Part shown: positions 33,225-40,238 of the stretch, in pieces
Layout: every line of letters starts with the position of its first letter
Numbering within the stretch: the first letter of the stretch is position 1
Assembly (NCBI GenBank): GCA_019163175.1
Contig: JAFLKN010000001.1
Span: 62,001-126,000 of the forward strand
Reading direction: 5' to 3'
Length of the DNA: 64,000 nucleotides
Source of the DNA: Prolixibacteraceae bacterium
GTDB lineage: Bacteria > Bacteroidota > Bacteroidia > Bacteroidales > Prolixibacteraceae
The notes under the pieces: model-generated
What the model saw: only the letters and a program-made list of their open reading frames with translations
The model's database searches: none
What the model was told of the DNA's origin: nothing
Made by a program: the position numbers and the translations under genes

Positions 33225-34433
33225 ATGCGGATACTCCAACTCATGAATAAAGTGCCATGGCCACCCAAAGATGGAGGAGCTATTGCCTGTCTGAATATGA
33301 CAAAGGGTTTTTCTATGCTTGGCCATGAAGTAACGGTTTTATGCATGAATACCTCTAAACATCATGTGCGCATAAAGGATATGCCTGCGAATATACGCAG
33401 TAGGGCCGAATTCAGGCTGGTTGAAGTTCCTGCTTCAATTAACTGGTTCGAGGCTGCTCTTAACCTGCTTTTTTCCAAGCTTCCGTACAATGCACAACGA
33501 TTTATTTCCGACGATTTTAGTGTTGAATTGGTTAAACTTTTAACTGAAGAGCCGTTTGATATTATTCAGCTCGAAGGTTTATACCTATGTCCATACATCC
33601 CTGTTATCCGGAAATATTCTCAGGCATTAATTGCCTACCGTGCCCATAACATCGAATACGAAATATGGGAAAGAACGGCCAAATTATCCGAAGGCTTACG
33701 ATCGAAATACCTTCGAAATTTGTCAAAACGAATCAAGCAATTTGAGATCAGTCACTTAAATACCTACGACATTTTAATTCCAATTACTGATCGTGACGGA
33801 CAAATTCTGGATGCATTGGGAAATACCAAACCGCGCCACACCTCACAAACAGGTATCGATTTTGCATCGCTTGTGCCCACTGCCAAAAAGCTCGAATTTC
33901 CTTCGTTGTTTCATATTGGTGCGCTCGACTGGGCTCCGAATCAGGAAGGATTGATTTGGTTTTTCGACAACTGCTGGGCAAAGATTAAAAGCGAGAATCC
34001 TCAAATTAAATTTTATTTGGCAGGTAGAAATGCCCCCGAATGGTTCGAACGTCACCTGAAATTGGATGGGGTTGAATATTTGGGCGAGATAAATGATGCT
34101 TACGATTTTATCAACTCAAAGGCCGTGATGGTAGTTCCGCTCTTCTCCGGAAGTGGAATGCGAATCAAAATTATTGAAGGAATGGCTTTAGGAAAACCAA
34201 TTGTTACGACCGACATTGGCACCGAAGGTATTCCAACGGAAAATGGAAATAACATTTTGATAGCCAACAATGCTGATCAATTCGTTGAAGCCATAAACCG
34301 TTTGATTAACGACCGCGCATTGTCTGACCAGATCGGGAAAAATGCCATTGGCTTCATTCAGGAAAAATTCGATAATTTGATTCAAGCCGGAGCTTTAATC
34401 GACTTTTACAAAAAACACATTCACGCGAAATAA
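33225..34433 (+). CDS. Glycosyltransferase family 4-type protein
   Basis: A 402-residue GT-B protein. The acceptor-side N-terminal domain begins M-R-I-L-Q-L-M-N-K-V-P-W-P-P-K-D-G-G-A. The donor domain carries F-H-I-G-A-L-D-W-A-P-N-Q-E-G near residue 229 and V-V-P-L-F-S-G-S-G-M-R-I-K-I-I-E-G-M-A near residue 304, the E-x7-E-like nucleotide-sugar loop of retaining GT4/GT1-group enzymes, then T-T-D-I-G-T-E-G-I. No membrane segment is seen; it would act at the cytoplasmic face. It is 4 bp downstream of the LptF/G-family permease and 8 bp before a GT2, so it probably acts on a lipid-linked or surface glycan. Confidence 0.9.
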   Translation: MRILQLMNKVPWPPKDGGAIACLNMTKGFSMLGHEVTVLCMNTSKHHVRIKDMPANIRSRAEFRLVEVPASINWFEAALNLLFSKLPYNAQRFISDDFSVELVKLLTEEPFDIIQLEGLYLCPYIPVIRKYSQALIAYRAHNIEYEIWERTAKLSEGLRSKYLRNLSKRIKQFEISHLNTYDILIPITDRDGQILDALGNTKPRHTSQTGIDFASLVPTAKKLEFPSLFHIGALDWAPNQEGLIWFFDNCWAKIKSENPQIKFYLAGRNAPEWFERHLKLDGVEYLGEINDAYDFINSKAVMVVPLFSGSGMRIKIIEGMALGKPIVTTDIGTEGIPTENGNNILIANNADQFVEAINRLINDRALSDQIGKNAIGFIQEKFDNLIQAGALIDFYKKHIHAK

Positions 34434-34441
34434 CATTAGCT

Positions 34442-35641
34442 GTGTTAAACGTTTGGGAAATCATATTTTGGGTCTCGGGCTCTATCATTTTTTACACTTT
34501 TGGTGGATATGGGATTCTTCTGTTTATTTTCCTGAAAATAAAAAACTTAGTTGGTTGGTCAAAACCTGTTTTGTTAGATTTGTCCGATGAAAATCTTCCG
34601 GATGTTTGCCTTATAATTGCAGCGTATAACGAAAAAGATTACGTTGATCAAAAAATACAAAATTCACTTTCGCTTATTTATCCTCCTGAAAAACTCAAAA
34701 TTATATGGGTGAACGATGGCTCCGATGATGGAACTCCTGATTTGGTTGCTAAATATCCCCAGATTGTTTTGCTGCACAATCCTAAGAGAAGTGGAAAAAT
34801 TGAAGGAATGAACCGTGGTGTTGAAAACTCTGTTGCCTCGATTCTTCTGTTCAGCGATGCCAATACCATGCTTTCGCCCAATTCGTTAATCGATGTAATC
34901 CGTCATTTTCAGGATGCAACTGTTGGCTGTGTGGCGGGTGAAAAGCAATTTTATAAAGACGAGAATCAGCCCATAGCAGCTGTAGGTGAGGGCTTTTACT
35001 GGAAAATAGAATCGTGGCTTAAGCAACTCGATTACCAGTTCTACAGTACCATTGGCGCAACGGGTGAGCTGTTTGCCATCAGGCGCGAACTGTTCCACCG
35101 GGTTGAGCCAGATACTGTCCTCGATGATTTTATGATTTCGATGCGAACCACCGAACAAGGATACCGTGTGGCTTATGAACCAGCAGCGGTGGCTATCGAG
35201 CACGGATCGTCGAATGTGAAAGAAGAGCTTAAACGTAAGGTTAGAATTGCCGCAGGTTGCTACCAATCTATGTTTCGACTGAAAAAACTACTTAATCCGT
35301 TTTTTCATTTCAGCTTATTTTTTCAGTACGTTTCGCACAAGGTTATGCGCTGGACTTTAGCACCCATTGCATTGATCACTTTATTGATATCGAGTATTTT
35401 AATCGTGATTGGACAAGAGAATATTCAGCTAAATTCAGCTTATTCTATCCTGTTATTTTTGCAGATATTATTTTATTTTCTGGCTGCATTCGGTTATCTA
35501 ACACAAAATCACCCCCTCCGGATAAGATTCATTTATACCCCATTTTATTTCATCGCGATGAACTATGCCATGTTCAAAGGATTTTTCAGGTTTCTGAAAG
35601 GAAAACAAACCGTACTTTGGGAAAAAGCGCAACGAGCCTGA
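34442..35641 (+). CDS. Glycosyltransferase family 2, membrane protein
   Basis: A 399-residue processive-type GT2 starting with GTG at 34442; no upstream or nearby in-frame ATG fits. An N-terminal membrane segment (about residues 6-30) precedes the GT-A domain with V-C-L-I-I-A-A-Y-N-E-K-D near residue 55, W-V-N-D-G-S-D-D-G-T, the D-x-D-like F-S-D-A-N-T-M near residue 139, the E-D-x-W-like L-D-D-F region near residue 226, and the R-K-V-R-I stretch. Three membrane helices follow (about 285-375). The layout resembles chitin/hyaluronan- and poly-GlcNAc-synthase-like enzymes, so it may polymerise or export a sugar. It is the last gene of the permease-GT operon. Confidence 0.9.
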   Translation: MLNVWEIIFWVSGSIIFYTFGGYGILLFIFLKIKNLVGWSKPVLLDLSDENLPDVCLIIAAYNEKDYVDQKIQNSLSLIYPPEKLKIIWVNDGSDDGTPDLVAKYPQIVLLHNPKRSGKIEGMNRGVENSVASILLFSDANTMLSPNSLIDVIRHFQDATVGCVAGEKQFYKDENQPIAAVGEGFYWKIESWLKQLDYQFYSTIGATGELFAIRRELFHRVEPDTVLDDFMISMRTTEQGYRVAYEPAAVAIEHGSSNVKEELKRKVRIAAGCYQSMFRLKKLLNPFFHFSLFFQYVSHKVMRWTLAPIALITLLISSILIVIGQENIQLNSAYSILLFLQILFYFLAAFGYLTQNHPLRIRFIYTPFYFIAMNYAMFKGFFRFLKGKQTVLWEKAQRA

Positions 35642-35675
35642 GGTGAATTTCTACAAGTAAATGGATATTTTTAGT

Positions 35676-35683
35676 TAGTTTTG
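35676..35683 (+). promoter_or_regulatory. Probable -7 box of ribBA
   Basis: TAGTTTTG matches TAnnTTTG, 29 bp before the ribBA ATG, the same spacing as at the permease promoter. No riboflavin (FMN) riboswitch is seen in the 71-bp gap. Confidence 0.45.
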
Positions 35684-35712
35684 CGGCGGAAATAGTAATT
35701 CATTTTAGAGGA

Positions 35713-36933
35713 ATGAGCGAAATACAATTGAATACCATACCTGAAGCTGTAGAAGCAATCCGTAGGGGAGAGATGATCATTGTAGTTGATGATGAGGATC
35801 GTGAAAATGAAGGTGATTTTATTGCTGCTGCCGAAAAGGTAACTCCTGAAATGGTCAATTTTATGACCATGTACGGACGAGGCTTGGTTTGTGCTCCTAT
35901 TAGCGAAGAAATCTGTGATCAGCTGGAACTTGACCTGATGGTCGGAAAAAATACTTCATCGCACGAAACGCCTTTCACAGTATCTGTTGACCTTCTTGGA
36001 TATGGCTGCACCACCGGCATTTCGGCAAGCGACAGGGCGAAAACATTGAATGCTTTAGCCAATCCAAATACAAAGCCCGAAGAACTGGGTCGTCCCGGAC
36101 ATATTTTCCCTTTGAGAGCAAAAAGTCGTGGCGTATTGCGTCGTTCAGGACACACCGAAGCGGCTGTTGATCTGGCTCGGCTGGCAGGTTTAGTTCCTGC
36201 AGGAGTTCTGATCGAAATCATGAATGAAGACGGTACAATGTCGCGTTTGCCCGAGTTAATTGCACTTGCCGAGCGTTTCAACCTGAAAATTATTTCAATT
36301 AAAGATTTAATAACTTATCGTCTGCAGAGCGAAAGTTTAATCGAACGTGGCGACGAAGTAAATCTTCCTACAAGGTTCGGCAATTTCAAGATTATTCCGT
36401 TCCGCCAAATTTCTAACGGAGTTGAGCACATTGCTCTTATTAAAGGTGAATGGGAACAAGATGAACCTATTTTGGTTCGGGTACATTCGTCGTGCATGAC
36501 TGGCGATATTTTCGGATCAATGCGTTGCGAATGTGGTGATCAGCTTGAATATGCCATGAAACAGATTGAAAGCGAAGGAAAAGGAGTAATTGTTTATATG
36601 ATGCAGGAAGGCCGGGGAATCGGGCTAATGAATAAAATTGCCGCATATAAACTTCAGGATCAGGGTCTGGATACGGTTGAGGCTAATATTCACCTTGGGT
36701 TTGATGCTGATGAACGCGATTATGGCGTGGGTGCCCAAATTTTACGAAATCTTGGCGTGACCAATATGCGCCTGTTGACGAATAATCCGGTAAAACGTGT
36801 TGGCCTTGAGGCGTATGATTTAAATGTGGTTGAAACAATTAACATCGAGATACAGCCTAACGAGCACAACCAACAATACCTGAAAACCAAACGTGACCGA
36901 ATGGGGCATTTTCTCCAAAAGTTTAAATATTAA
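35713..36933 (+). CDS. ribBA: Bifunctional DHBP synthase / GTP cyclohydrolase II
   Basis: A 406-residue fusion that supplies both precursors of riboflavin. Residues 1-205 are 3,4-dihydroxy-2-butanone-4-phosphate synthase with [11 protein letters not shown] near residue 27 and the G-H-T-E-A-A-V-D-L stretch near residue 146. Residues 208-406 are GTP cyclohydrolase II with the zinc cysteines in [19 protein letters not shown] (about 263-281), Q-E-G-R-G-I-G-L near 300, and T-N-N-P-V-K-R near 357. All key residues are present and both halves look active. A small DUF5522 gene begins 4 bp after its stop. Confidence 0.97.
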   Translation: MSEIQLNTIPEAVEAIRRGEMIIVVDDEDRENEGDFIAAAEKVTPEMVNFMTMYGRGLVCAPISEEICDQLELDLMVGKNTSSHETPFTVSVDLLGYGCTTGISASDRAKTLNALANPNTKPEELGRPGHIFPLRAKSRGVLRRSGHTEAAVDLARLAGLVPAGVLIEIMNEDGTMSRLPELIALAERFNLKIISIKDLITYRLQSESLIERGDEVNLPTRFGNFKIIPFRQISNGVEHIALIKGEWEQDEPILVRVHSSCMTGDIFGSMRCECGDQLEYAMKQIESEGKGVIVYMMQEGRGIGLMNKIAAYKLQDQGLDTVEANIHLGFDADERDYGVGAQILRNLGVTNMRLLTNNPVKRVGLEAYDLNVVETINIEIQPNEHNQQYLKTKRDRMGHFLQKFKY

Positions 36934-36937
36934 GCAA

Positions 36938-37159
36938 ATGGGAATGTTCGACCACATGTTTGATCCGGGATATGGCGACAGCCAAACCGAGGGTGTCGAT
37001 TTTTATATGAATCCGGATGGATATCGTGTAATGACCGAGTATTACCTGGTAAAACGTGGTTATTGTTGCTCAAATGGTTGTAAGCATTGCCCGTATTCAC
37101 CTAAAGCGGTAAAGGGTAATCGAAAACTTCGGCCCGAATTGGAAAACAAGTACCAATAA
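36938..37159 (+). CDS. DUF5522 small cysteine protein
   Basis: A 73-residue protein from the ATG at 36938, 4 bp after ribBA; the frame opens earlier inside ribBA, but this ATG gives the conserved length. The core reads F-Y-M-N-P-D-G-Y-R-V-M-T-E-Y-Y-L-V-K-R-G-Y-C-C-S-N-G-C-K-H-C-P-Y when taken in two pieces, with four cysteines in C-C-x-x-x-C-x-x-C order, matching the DUF5522 family that probably binds a metal or iron-sulphur centre. It is widespread in Bacteroidota as a short stand-alone gene with no known role. A bidirectional terminator follows. Confidence 0.85.
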   Translation: MGMFDHMFDPGYGDSQTEGVDFYMNPDGYRVMTEYYLVKRGYCCSNGCKHCPYSPKAVKGNRKLRPELENKYQ

Positions 37160-37180
37160 GCCACAGCATAAAACTAAATT

Positions 37181-37224
37181 AAAAAGCCGGAACACTGTAA
37201 ATAAATTACGAGTTCCGGCTTTTT
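37181..37224. terminator. Bidirectional terminator between DUF5522 and CBM48 genes
   Basis: AAAAAGCCGGAAC (37181-37193) pairs with GTTCCGGCTTTTT (37212-37224), giving a T-run on both strands. It serves the convergent genes ending at 37159 and 37251. Confidence 0.9.
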
Positions 37225-37250
37225 ATGTAATCACCGTTCAGTTCAAATAA

Positions 37251-37562
37251 TTACTGAGCAGTAGAAATCACGCTATTTTCTTCACCAAAAGTATTCGCTA
37301 CCAAATAGTCAGCCTGAGTGTCGTTTTTCCATGCTGTGCCATCGATTAAGTAGCGGAATTGGTATTCTTTACCTGTTTCCAGTTCAAGCGTAGCGGTAAA
37401 GTCGTTCGACTTTAATGCGGTCATGGGTTCAACAGATTTATCCCAATTGTTGAAATCACCAAGCAACTGAACGCTTTTAGCTCCAGAAGCATCAGATGCG
37501 TCTAACCGGAATGAAACTTTGCAAACCGGTTTTGATTTTAAGAATTGTTTTTTAAAGCTCAT
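37251..37562 (-). CDS. Isoamylase early-set / CBM48-like domain protein
   Basis: A 103-residue single Ig-like domain: V-S-F-R-L near residue 17, S-V-Q-L-L-G-D-F-N-N-W-D near residue 33 (the hallmark G-D-F-N-x-W of glycogen-recognising early-set domains), L-E-L-E-T-G-K-E-Y-Q-F-R-Y-L-I-D-G near residue 74, and W-K-N-D. It has no catalytic module and no signal peptide. In Bacteroidota such small proteins are common and may bind glycogen or regulate its enzymes, but this is inferred from the domain alone. A -7 box (TATTTTTG, 37599-37606) precedes it. Confidence 0.88.
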   Translation of the reverse strand: MSFKKQFLKSKPVCKVSFRLDASDASGAKSVQLLGDFNNWDKSVEPMTALKSNDFTATLELETGKEYQFRYLIDGTAWKNDTQADYLVANTFGEENSVISTAQ

Positions 37563-37598
37563 AACTAATTTATTAATTCAATAAATATTTTGACACTA

Positions 37599-37606
37599 CA
37601 AAAATA
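37599..37606 (-). promoter_or_regulatory. Probable -7 box of the CBM48-like gene
   Basis: Minus-strand TATTTTTG, 36 bp before the ATG at 37562. The rest of the 295-bp gap to fmt (37563-37857) is A/T-rich and shows nothing beyond this and the fmt promoter. Confidence 0.4.
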
Positions 37607-37815
37607 CCGAAAGAGTTGAGCTGATTTAAGCTAAGTTGTTGCAAACAAATTATTTAGCAATATGTTGACAATAAATTAACGTTTAAAAAGAATAAATCAT
37701 TGATAATCAGAGATTAATGTAAGTAAGTTTATTTGTTAACTGAAAATTAAGTGCTTCATTTTCAGTATTGTAATTTTCGGGCTAAGTGAAGTTGAACTCT
37801 TTTTAGATTTCGTGC

Positions 37816-37845
37816 TTTGCGGTTCTCCTGCTTGGCTTATCTTTG
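37816..37845 (+). promoter_or_regulatory. fmt promoter (TTTG -33 and TATCTTTG -7)
   Basis: TTTG at 37816-37819 and TATCTTTG at 37838-37845, 18 bp apart, are the best match in the window to the Bacteroidota promoter consensus. The ATG of fmt is only 12 bp after the -7 box, so the leader must be very short. Confidence 0.6.
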
Positions 37846-37857
37846 CAATAAAAAACA

Positions 37858-38835
37858 ATGCATCCGAAAGAAATTCGCATCGTATTCATGGGAACTCCCG
37901 ATTTTGCAGTGGAGAGTTTAAAGGCTTTGGTTGAGAATGGGTATCATGTCGTGGGAGTCATTACTGCTCCTGATAAACCAGCAGGTCGTGGGCGCCAGTT
38001 GAGTGAGTCTGCGGTTAAGCAGTATGCCATTCAGCAAAATCTGAAGGTACTTCAGCCCGAAAAACTAAAAAATCCTGAATTCATTTCCGAATTGGAAAGT
38101 CTGAAAGCCGACCTGCAAATTGTGGTTGCTTTCCGGATGTTGCCCGAAGTTGTTTGGAACATGCCACCACTCGGAACTTTTAATTTGCATGGCTCACTGT
38201 TGCCGCAATACCGTGGAGCAGCACCGCTGAACTGGGCCGTTATTAATGGCGAAACCGAAACAGGAGTTACTACATTTTTACTTTCGCATGAGATTGATAC
38301 CGGGAAGATCATTTTCAAGGAAAAGATCGCCATTCAGGAAAACGATACGGTTGGCGATATTCACGATCAATTGATGGTAATTGGGGCTAAACTTGTTGTA
38401 AAGACTGTTGATGCTCTTGCAGAAGGAAAAGTACAGGCCATCGATCAGGATGAGCTAATCGAAAATCAGGCTAATATTAAACATGCACCAAAAATATTTA
38501 AAGACGATTGCCGCATCGACTGGACTAAAGATTCTGAGTCGGTCCGCAACCTTATACGGGGTTTATCGCCTTATCCTACCGCCTGGACTGAGTTTGAACA
38601 TCCAGACAAGGGTGAAATCCTTACAGCCAAAATTTTTGCTGCAATACGCGATAATAGCAGCTTGCCGGCTGCCCCGGGTACACTTCAGACCGATGGCAGG
38701 AAGTTTATACGAATTGCTTGTCCTGATGGATGGCTTTCGGTTACCGATATTCAGCTTTCAGGAAAAAAAAGGATGAAAACAGATGAGTTGCTTCGCGGTT
38801 TCCAGGATATGGGAAATTGGCGGGTGAAAATATAG
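37858..38835 (+). CDS. fmt: Methionyl-tRNA formyltransferase
   Basis: A 325-residue enzyme that formylates Met-tRNA(fMet) with 10-formyl-THF. Visible are M-G-T-P-D-F-A-V near residue 11, T-A-P-D-K-P-A-G-R-G near residue 39, the catalytic N-L-H-G-S-L-L-P-x-Y-R-G-A-A-P (about residues 108-122) with its essential Asn and His, then D near residue 145 (H-E-I-D-T-G). The C-terminal OB-like domain (about 210-310) binds tRNA. It is a stand-alone gene with its own promoter and a terminator after the stop; def is not next to it. Confidence 0.97.
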   Translation: MHPKEIRIVFMGTPDFAVESLKALVENGYHVVGVITAPDKPAGRGRQLSESAVKQYAIQQNLKVLQPEKLKNPEFISELESLKADLQIVVAFRMLPEVVWNMPPLGTFNLHGSLLPQYRGAAPLNWAVINGETETGVTTFLLSHEIDTGKIIFKEKIAIQENDTVGDIHDQLMVIGAKLVVKTVDALAEGKVQAIDQDELIENQANIKHAPKIFKDDCRIDWTKDSESVRNLIRGLSPYPTAWTEFEHPDKGEILTAKIFAAIRDNSSLPAAPGTLQTDGRKFIRIACPDGWLSVTDIQLSGKKRMKTDELLRGFQDMGNWRVKI

Positions 38836-38856
38836 ATCAAGAGAAAAGTTTAAAGT

Positions 38857-38902
38857 AAAAAGGCAAAAGATAAAAGAATCTTCTTTCAACTTTTGCCTTT
38901 TT
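38857..38902. terminator. Bidirectional terminator after fmt
   Basis: AAAAAGGCAAAAG (38857-38869) pairs with CTTTTGCCTTTTT (38890-38902). It separates fmt from the convergent DUF6249-like gene. Confidence 0.85.
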
Positions 38903-38918
38903 ATTTTTGCCTTGAGTT

Positions 38919-39299
38919 CTATTTCTTCTTGCTGAAGTTTACAATCAGAAAGTAAATGATAAACCCAAATGAAATGGAAACTAGTTCGATGCCAAAAGGT
39001 AACATGCTGTCTTCCATGAAATTGCGATAGTTGTCCTGGTTGGAAAGACTTGGGCTCAATTGGTTGATAATGATGAACCCTAATCCGGCAAAGAATGCCA
39101 CCAAACCCCATTTCAATGATGGATATTTATTTGCCTCTTGATTTTCAGCTCCTGCAGAAGCAATTTTTTGATCCAGAATCCCGGCATTTTCAAAATGCCC
39201 TGCTTTTATAATCTTTCTACGCAATAAAAAATCAGTGAAATTTTTAATGATTTGGTAGATAGCAAAAAAGACTACTGCTGCCATTAATACTTCGTTCAT
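38919..39299 (-). CDS. Small membrane protein, DUF6249-like
   Basis: A 126-residue protein with three hydrophobic stretches: residues 2-20 (M-A-A-V-V-F-F-A-I-Y), 64-82 (W-G-L-V-A-F-F-A-G-L-G-F) and 103-121 (I-E-L-V-S-I-S-F-G-F-I-I-Y-F). A polar loop lies between the first two. The arrangement and size resemble DUF6249 proteins of Bacteroidota, which often stand near ECF sigma factors, but none is adjacent here. Function unknown. It is a single leftward gene between fmt and the LytTR regulator. Confidence 0.65.
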   Translation of the reverse strand: MNEVLMAAVVFFAIYQIIKNFTDFLLRRKIIKAGHFENAGILDQKIASAGAENQEANKYPSLKWGLVAFFAGLGFIIINQLSPSLSNQDNYRNFMEDSMLPFGIELVSISFGFIIYFLIVNFSKKK

Positions 39300-39431
39300 A
39301 ATTTTCAGTTTTAAGTGTTTGTAAGATGTGACAGCGTGAGTTCGCGAAATGTTGCAATAGCGACGATTTTTTTTGAGAAAACGAATGTGAATGAGTTTGT
39401 TTCAATCAGGAAGCTGAGATAAATTCAGTAT

Positions 39432-40238
39432 TTACAGGCCAATACGTTCTTCCATAAATTTCATAAACTCTTTAAAGCGGTCTTTCGATGCATATATCTT
39501 TTCAAAGGGCGCTGGCAATACAATGGAGTAGTCTTTCTTCGAAAACCTTAAAATATAGTTGGTATTCACAATTGTATTCCGGTGAATTCGGATGAAGTCA
39601 GAATCTTGTTTCAACTTCTTTTCGTATTCTCCTAGATTTACTGACGAACAAATTGGTTTCAGTCCACCTGAAAGTAAATAAATGTAGGTATAACGTCCTG
39701 ATGCTTCTAGATACACGATGTCGTTAGAGTTTACAACTTCGGTGTAATTCATTCCATCAATAATGATCTTATTTGTCGATTTTTCGGTGTGCAACTTAGT
39801 ATGTAATTGCTGAAACTGTGCAACCCAATGTTCCTGATTTTCACTGGTGAGGTTTTGATTGACACGGTCAACAGCTTCTTTCAATTTTAGTTTATCGATA
39901 GGCTTGGTCAAAAAATGCAGCGCACCAAAGTTGAATGCTTCGGCATAATACTTTTGTTCGTCATGGGCAGTGGTGATAATAACTTGAAAATTATATTCTT
40001 CCAATTTTGAAAATTTACCTAAAAGATCGAAAGCTGTTTGTCCTTCAGCTTCAAACTGAATATCCAAAAAAAGCAGCTTTGGAGTTAATTTCTTAATCAA
40101 GTCTTCTGCTTCCATAAGTGTATAGGCGTTGCCAACGATACGCACATTAGGTGCGACTTCACTTACAAAAGTTTCGACTACCCGATGGTAATCTTTTATG
40201 TCTTCAACAATAATGGCGGTAATTTCATTTTTCATCAT
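39432..40238 (-). CDS. LytTR family response regulator
   Basis: A 268-residue regulator from the ATG at 40238 (the frame is open to 40244 through a TTG). The receiver domain has E12-D13, phosphoacceptor D59 in L-F-L-D-I and the K in T-K-P-I-D near residue 108. The LytTR domain (about 160-265) has V-Y-L-E-A-S-G-R-Y-T-Y-I-Y, I-R-I-H-R-N-T-I-V-N and Y-A-S-K-D-R-F. Its start overlaps the end of the large sensor-kinase gene by 14 bp, so the two are coupled and form a sensor/regulator pair. Its targets may include the divergent secreted-protein genes at 43.3 kb, which is an inference from position. Confidence 0.93.
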   Translation of the reverse strand: MMKNEITAIIVEDIKDYHRVVETFVSEVAPNVRIVGNAYTLMEAEDLIKKLTPKLLFLDIQFEAEGQTAFDLLGKFSKLEEYNFQVIITTAHDEQKYYAEAFNFGALHFLTKPIDKLKLKEAVDRVNQNLTSENQEHWVAQFQQLHTKLHTEKSTNKIIIDGMNYTEVVNSNDIVYLEASGRYTYIYLLSGGLKPICSSVNLGEYEKKLKQDSDFIRIHRNTIVNTNYILRFSKKDYSIVLPAPFEKIYASKDRFKEFMKFMEERIGL

